A stretch of DNA of 64,000 bases, taken from positions 1 through 64,000 of the forward strand of contig JASWJB010000233.1 of the NCBI GenBank assembly GCA_032433595.1, read 5' to 3'. Position numbers and translations under genes: made by a program. The number at the start of each line of letters is the position of its first letter. Within the stretch, counting starts at the first letter, position 1. Below are positions 58,486 to 64,000 of this stretch, piece by piece. This DNA is from Conoideocrella luteorostrata (Eukaryota; Ascomycota; Sordariomycetes; Hypocreales; Clavicipitaceae). The notes below the pieces were generated by a model. The model worked only from the letters and a program-made list of their open reading frames with translations. It had not been told where the DNA came from and did no database searches.

Positions 58486-58918
58486 GCTTATTTACCGAAG
58501 TTATTCTTCGTAAGTCATTGGCTATCTACAGCCCACTAGTAAAGGGTGAAGTATAATATATACATAAATATATACACAACACGTATATAAATTCCTGCGT
58601 CATGATGCACCACGGGAATTCCAAGCTGCAGAATGGATACCACCACGACACGGCTTTCGACAAGGGGCATCTCCAGGTTGATAACATCCTGTTGCGTAGA
58701 ATATAAGCCCTAATCACAGCCACTAGGAAAAGCTCAGTAAGCCTACATTTTTGCTCCGTAGTCAAGTGGTAAATTGTTCCAACACATCCACGAAGTCTAC
58801 TATGGGTAATAAGGAAATAAGGACGGGTTTGCTAGTATGACATTTATTACCAAGAAAACTAGGCTGGCGCGCCTTGTAGAGCGAAGAAAGACTAATATAA
58901 CCATTGTGCGTTGATACC
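58486..58918. other. Intergenic region, no gene recognised
   Basis: About 430 bases, AT-rich at 58545-58590. No supported gene. Confidence 0.35.
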
Positions 58919-59922
58919 TAGTTATCTATCTCCATGGAGACCCCGGCGGCGCTACAGCCCCTAACAACACCAAGTTCTTTGATCAGGCAGCGTACAGGGT
59001 CGTCTTCTGGAATCAGCGAGGCGTAGGGAAATCTCGCCCGAGGAACAAGCTAAAGCGAAACACAACACAGCATCTCTCCGACGACATCAAGAGCCTTCGC
59101 GAGCACCTTTATATCTCAAAATGGCACGTTGTCTTTGGCGGATCCTGGGGCAGCACGTTGGGATTGTTTTACACCCAAGCCTATCCCGAGCACATGGGCT
59201 CGCTCGTTGTCTGCAGAGTTCTAACGGCGCGCATGTCGGAGCTCCTCTGTCGCGATGGCCAACCCGTCGCCGCCAAATTCTTTCCCGAGGAGTGGGCAGA
59301 ACTCCTGGCGCTTCTTTGCGACGACGAGAGGGAAGACCCGATGAGGGCGTACTATACACGTATTACGTCCGATGATGCCGAGGTCTCGGCTGCCGCAGCA
59401 CAACAGTGGAACAAATGAGAGTGGTCTGTCGCTAGTCTGGCGGGCAACAAGCCCGGCGCTGAGAAGCTGGACAATTTGGAGTGGAGTTTCACGCATGCGC
59501 TGTTTGAAGCTCACTACCTGTTCCTACATTGTGCTTGGCTTAAAGATGGGCAACTCCTGGCGCCGGGAAACATAAGAAGATGAATTACATTTCAGGTAGA
59601 GTTCATACATCTACCCACCTCCCCCTCTTCCCTCTTCCCTTTCCCCTTTCGTAATACGAGGGGGCGTGTTTCATCAGCTCACTCTCGATGTCCAGGGGCA
59701 ATTGTGCAAGGCCGCTACGATGTTCTTTGCCCTCCCGTGATGGCTTGGGAGCTTCACAAGACGTGGCCAAATTCATCTCTATATCCAGTCGGTAATGCAG
59801 GACATTCGGCTAGTGTAAGTCCATATCTAGCCATCTCATATTTCTTTTGTGCCGATCTACTAACGAGGTATCAGGAACCTGGCACATTGGCAAAGCTGGT
59901 CCAGCCAGGTATGCGATGAATA
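58919..59922 (+). pseudogene. Proline iminopeptidase (alpha/beta hydrolase) pseudogene
   Basis: Reads VIYLHGDPGGATAPNNTKFF, then VVFWNQRGVGKSRP, HVVFGGSWGSTLGLFYTQAY, and after an intron IVQGRYDVLCPPVMAWELHK and NAGHSAS. These are the family blocks in order: oxyanion HGGPG (here HGDPG), the DQRG segment (here NQRG), the nucleophile Ser in GGSWGS, and the Asp and His of the triad. The N-terminal 30-40 residues are missing. A TGA at about 59416-59418 breaks the frame where Trp would be expected (WNK, stop, EWSVASL), and further stops follow near the intron at 59580. The gene is therefore inactivated. Normal members are about 310-320 residues. Confidence 0.78.
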
Positions 59923-60311
59923 GGCGGAACTGTGAAACTCAATACCAGCGGCTCCACTTGGGTAAATGGAGGGAGTTGGTCATATTGCGTTAATGAGTAC
60001 CAGAGTCATAGAGTAATTACATACGGTGGAAAGTGGCGCAACTATAGATTTGATGATGATGGTTGTTCGGAGTTTTCGAGCTTGTCGACATAGGTCCCAT
60101 AAGCCGCCTTCAACAGCACACCCCTGTGGATGCTAAAAAAGTCTTAGGTTCATTTTGTAGCGTTTCAATACCGACAGACTCTCAGCTAAAATGCCGCAGC
60201 GCCTTTGCAAAGTTCGATACGGTAGTCACTAAAGGGCAGTCGAGAAGTCACAGTAAGACGATGTCCAATCGTGCTATATATCTACGAGTTTGTGGTATCA
60301 CTAGTCGGATT
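59923..60311. other. Intergenic region before a solo LTR
   Basis: About 390 bases without a supported gene. Confidence 0.35.
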
Positions 60312-60859
60312 TGTTGAGATTAGAGTGGCACCTTCAGAAGGTCCCGATGCCTCGTATTAGCTAGATTCGTACGATAGTGGAAGAAGGTGGCATGATGCCA
60401 AGGAATATAGGCCTGAGGCACCTGAATTCCAGGGACTTTCCCGGTCGCTGAAGGTCTATAAAGAAGGGTCACGATGCCCGTCAGAGGGTATTTGTCAAGA
60501 GTAGCTGCTGACGAAGCTGCTGACAACGCTGACAATGCTGACGCTGCTGACAATGCTGACGATGCTGACAATGCTGACAATGCTGATTCCGAAGCTGCTT
60601 ATCAATTCGATGATTATGAATGCATAGATAGAATTCATCTATAAGAAGAGGTCTAATTCCTCGTCAATTTGATAGAATACAAGGACAATTCCACTGCCCA
60701 AATCTTCCATAGCTGCTCACTTCGTGACAGTATTATTCAAGTCAGAACATCATCTATCAATATCACTGCTTGCACTCTCAAATCTATCTATCTTGCCGAT
60801 TTCCACTGTTGTAAATTGCTCCTTTACCTCACATCTATGTAAAGGCACATAACGCAACA
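60312..60859 (-). mobile_element. Solo LTR, family 2, copy 3 (long form)
   Basis: 548 bp, reverse orientation, from TGTTGAGATTAGAGTGGCACC to CATAACGCAACA, perfect target-site duplication GGATT (60307-60311 and 60860-60864). It is about 230 bp longer than the other copies, partly because of a CTGACAATG-type minisatellite at about 60512-60590. Confidence 0.92.
60512..60590 (+). repeat. CTGACAATG-type minisatellite inside the long LTR
   Basis: Imperfect 9-nt units (GCTGACAAT, GCTGACGCT, GCTGACGAT) in tandem. Absent from the other two family 2 copies in this window. Confidence 0.85.
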
Positions 60860-61639
60860 GGATTATGCTCTCACCTCTCTTATTAGCATCTATAAGGCTC
60901 TCATGCAGAAGTTGAAAGCCAGCTGTTTGACCAAAATTCTATGATCTGATTAGAAGTCATTCATTTGTTGACAACTGGAACAAGAAGGAAGGTTGTTCTA
61001 CGTCCTTTTGCCATATGAGCGAGGCGATACGTCGCTAATTTTCAAGAAGATGTTGATGGAGCACTACAAAACCGGCAAAGACGCAATGGTGACGGAATCA
61101 TTATGTGACTACCAGCCTCAACCGTTACCAGAAGACCTTCAACTTACAGCAACAGGGCGATATTAATATGTTATAGAAAGAAATGAAGCCGCTTACTCTC
61201 AGAGCCATTAAGACGATTTGCAATAATTATGCCCATCATATGTGCGACAACTTCAGAAGTAGTACGCGTGGCCTCCAGTGCCAGTGGTCAGTCCGCTCAA
61301 TCCACCATCTGAAGAATTTATGTTGAAAATTTATATGGCCGCGTTTTTATCCGCATAGAGAAGTCCTGCTGCATCTTGTTTTCATAATTTTAGCTTAACC
61401 TGGTTTGGATCTTACTCGCACAAGATGGCATGGAGGAGCATTACATGTGAGTTCATTGCCAAGTTGAGCGACTCGTGGAAAGTGCGGACATTAAGAACGA
61501 ACAACGTGCGTGCATACAGATTCTCCCGCAGCTTCACAAACGTAACCAAATGCACAGTATAGTATAAATACACTGTTTCTGTTGGAGGAGAGACATTCCT
61601 CAAATTGACGCACCAGCGGTTTTACCCTACGAAACATAA
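60860..61639. other. Intergenic region, no gene recognised
   Basis: About 0.8 kb. One frame near 61000-61160 reads protein-like sequence but stops within 55 codons and matches nothing I recognise. Confidence 0.35.
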
Positions 61640-63514
61640 CTACATTGGCATATTCCAACTTCCATTCGCAAACCATGTACCGGCCTTTGTGTAATCCAAG
61701 GCTATTCCATCCCCTAAATATGCAAATCTAAAGTACTCCGAGAGCTCCAAATCGGCGGTTCGAGTCCAAGTAAATGTATTCTCGAAAGGGGCTTCAGCAA
61801 AGAACTGGCGATACCGCTCGACATCATTCACCAGGATACTGATGCCAGTTACATCAACAGCTGAAGGTGTTGTCCAGGAAAAAGAGATATTGAGCCCTCG
61901 TGATGTCGAGAGGACGAGCGGTGGGTCGATTAGCGGGAGCAAGGAGTCAAAGGACGCATCTCCACGGAGGGCGGACGGAGTTTGAAGTATGGAGTCAAAA
62001 CCCCATCGCGCAACACCATTGACAAAGAGTCCGAGAAGAATACCCTGATACAGCAAAGACGATCGGGTTTGAATACTCGTTCCTGGAAGTAATAATAGTG
62101 CGATGACGTAATGGTGGAGCCGGAAATTAACTCCCGGTATGATCAAGCAGATGAGAATTCCGGAAAGAAAGAGCCCATAGAGCCGCAGGTAAGGTATTAA
62201 GCGCTGCTCTAGCCAGAGAGTGTAAATCTGCTGTGCTACGATCAAGCTGAGAACGAGGATGATAACAGCCAGGGCTACTTTGGCTCCTGGCTGTTGTTCG
62301 AGGTCATGAACCGTCAGTCTTTGAATTGGAATCCAAGCGAGGGTATGGTTAGAGAGAGCGCCGAGCCAGAAACCTCCTAACCAAAATATAATCTTCTCAA
62401 CTGGGGCTTGCAGACCTTGTAACGCCCTTGAAACGCATGTCCTGTACAGAATGACCGAACAAAATGCTGCAGGGAGAAATCGCTCAGCGAATCTGGAAAT
62501 GTGATCTGGAAGGACAGAAACATTGTGAAAAGACGCACCAGGAGGATCCGATACCAAGATGACATGGGCAAAAATAACTGTAAAGGTAACGAAGAATTGT
62601 AAACAGGGTGATGATGTTACAAAAGAGAAAATAATCGTGAAAAAAAGTGAAATGTAGAGCATTAACTGGCTATGGTCCCCGCTGCAGCTGACGCTTTCGT
62701 CTGTTGACAAGGTGTACGATAAAGGAAAATAAGAATCAAATGCAATTGATTCAATACCGTTTCTTTTGGAGCTGGAGAAAGAATCCTGCCGCCCCATTCT
62801 TGAAAGGCGGCCACACCCTCCTTTGCCGGCACTCACAATCCCAGCATGAACTGCAGAAGCACAGATGAACGAATCCCCGCGATAAGTTTCGTTACCAACA
62901 ACTAAAGCGCGGTAATTGACATCAAGTGTCCCAACAGCGTGCGGATTCAGAACCTGAACTAAATCACAGCTTGCCGGACACCGGAAAGCCAAGGTTGTGT
63001 TCGAAAATGGACGGCAGTCAAGGCCATCCAGTCCGCACAGATTCTTTCGGCGCCAAAGCGTATCCACACAATCAAGATTCACCAAGCTCCGGCCAGAGCC
63101 ATCTTTGAGCATGCGTGTTTCAGTCCAAAGAATGAAAGTAAACGTCACCGCCCATAGCAACAAGAATATGATAACCGAAATTAGCCTATGTCTATTGTTC
63201 GGCAGGAGACGCTCAAGAAGTATGAAGGGGCATCGTTGGGCCGAAGGAAGGAAAGGCTTGATTATTTGTATTCGCGGTGGTGCGTTTCGCGGGAATATTT
63301 GACTCGTTCTCAAACGCCAGATAGTTTGGGGAAATGAAGCGTCGTCCTCCTCTTCGTAATCGAAATGCTGCATGTGCAGTAGCTGTGCTTCTTCGTCGAC
63401 TGGCGTCTGACGCTCCTCGTCCTGTTGAGGCCCATTTGGGTGGCCATGGTGATTTGTGTTCATCGAAGTTAAGACCTGCCCCTTGCCCCTATTTTTGCCC
63501 GTTGCCAAAGTCAA
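61640..63514 (-). CDS. LCCL-domain multi-pass membrane protein
   Basis: Fungal membrane protein with an extracytoplasmic LCCL domain, a module of unknown exact role named after Limulus factor C, Coch-5b2 and Lgl1. One exon, 624 residues from the ATG at 63514; a second ATG at residue 18 is possible. An acidic cytosolic N-terminus (about 1-108) is followed by a first membrane helix at about 111-130 (LISVIIFLLLWAVTFTFILW). The LCCL region at about 148-260 has paired Cys and the diagnostic YRGDSFICASAVHAGIV and FDSYFPLSY. Roughly eight more hydrophobic segments follow, then a luminal or external C-terminal domain with SRGLNISFSWTTPSAVDV. This order fits full-length fungal LCCL proteins, so the gene seems intact. 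Confidence 0.9.
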   Translation of the reverse strand: MTLATGKNRGKGQVLTSMNTNHHGHPNGPQQDEERQTPVDEEAQLLHMQHFDYEEEDDASFPQTIWRLRTSQIFPRNAPPRIQIIKPFLPSAQRCPFILLERLLPNNRHRLISVIIFLLLWAVTFTFILWTETRMLKDGSGRSLVNLDCVDTLWRRKNLCGLDGLDCRPFSNTTLAFRCPASCDLVQVLNPHAVGTLDVNYRALVVGNETYRGDSFICASAVHAGIVSAGKGGCGRLSRMGRQDSFSSSKRNGIESIAFDSYFPLSYTLSTDESVSCSGDHSQLMLYISLFFTIIFSFVTSSPCLQFFVTFTVIFAHVILVSDPPGASFHNVSVLPDHISRFAERFLPAAFCSVILYRTCVSRALQGLQAPVEKIIFWLGGFWLGALSNHTLAWIPIQRLTVHDLEQQPGAKVALAVIILVLSLIVAQQIYTLWLEQRLIPYLRLYGLFLSGILICLIIPGVNFRLHHYVIALLLLPGTSIQTRSSLLYQGILLGLFVNGVARWGFDSILQTPSALRGDASFDSLLPLIDPPLVLSTSRGLNISFSWTTPSAVDVTGISILVNDVERYRQFFAEAPFENTFTWTRTADLELSEYFRFAYLGDGIALDYTKAGTWFANGSWNMPM

Positions 63515-64000
63515 TAGTTGATCGCAAAATGAAGCTTTCTATCATTCACCGGCCGACGTGCCTGACGAATATTAGGCACCAAGCCTTGGAAATTTACGGA
63601 GAACGCAAGATTACTACTACGAGATTGGTTGGGAGCCGGGAACTTGGATTAGATGACTAATCTGACAGTGGGCAAGCCTATCACGTGGTGAGCACATCGG
63701 AGTTGGGTAAAATTAGGCTCTTTTTCTCCGTCCCGTGTCTGAACAAATGAAACAATTCACCACAGGAGGGTTTGCCACTGCCATCTCCTAGATTCCGGAG
63801 ACACTCTCTGGATGTATTACTGGACCCACTTATGCCCCTTTTGCCCCTTTTGCCCCTTTTTTTCTGGTGACGTCTAGAGACTGGCATCCACCTTGCTACT
63901 CCGCAGTCAACAGCTAGCTTTGGCACAGATCTTCCTGACGAAATTAATTCTTGTCTCACCGCTATGCCTGCTGTAAGGGATCTCAGAAACTGATGGCCGC
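63515..64000. other. Upstream flank of the LCCL gene
   Basis: Promoter side of the minus-strand LCCL gene. It has a short tandem TTTTGCCCC run (three units) near 63831-63862. No gene supported up to the window edge. Confidence 0.4.

Overview
The window looks like accessory chromosome sequence from a filamentous ascomycete, most likely a eurotiomycete of the Aspergillus/Penicillium type. Genes are split by short introns (about 50-135 nt) with GTAAGT/GTATGT-like donors and CTAAC-like branch sites. Long intergenic spaces are scattered with the decamer TACTCCGTAC/GTACGGAGTA. No bacterial operon structure, tRNA, rRNA or CRISPR array was seen. All exon models were worked out by eye.

Layout. 0-1.3 kb: a GPALPP/DUF3752 protein. 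4.3-9.4 kb: a 1634-residue signal-peptide protein with tandem 145-residue modules and a multi-pass C-terminus. 11.1-15.9 kb: two divergent paralogues of an unrecognised family. 16.3-22.6 kb: solo LTRs, a BTB-domain pseudogene and a long CTGTTG microsatellite. 22.6-24.1 kb: an intact patatin-like lipase. 25-36.4 kb: a CorA-like relic, a small secreted Cys-rich protein, a CmcJ/AsaB-like oxidoreductase, two decayed genes and a secreted metalloprotease with an HExxH motif. 37.8-57.2 kb: a run of metabolism genes (bZIP/DUF3425 regulator, short-chain dehydrogenase, aromatic amino-acid ammonia-lyase, two cytochrome P450s, rhodopsin-domain membrane protein, MFS relic). 58.9-59.9 kb: a proline-iminopeptidase pseudogene. 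61.6-63.5 kb: an LCCL-domain membrane protein.

Two solo-LTR families are clear. Family 1 (about 193-217 bp, eight copies) and family 2 (312-548 bp, three copies) both start TGTTG, end CA and carry 5-bp target-site duplications, eight perfect and three with one mismatch. Family 1 has a perfect palindrome at the same place in all eight copies, but its sequence differs between subfamilies, so self-complementarity rather than sequence is what is conserved.

The 37.8-57.2 kb block is the best candidate for a previously undescribed system: an orphan ammonia-lyase/P450 biosynthetic cluster with its own bZIP regulator and no PKS, NRPS or terpene synthase in the window. Its ammonia-lyase appears to carry His-Leu where plant PALs have Phe-Leu, which hints at tyrosine use. 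Solo LTRs sit between its members, and the surroundings hold several genes broken by nonsense and frameshift mutations, some of RIP-like type. Whether the cluster is functional cannot be told from sequence alone.
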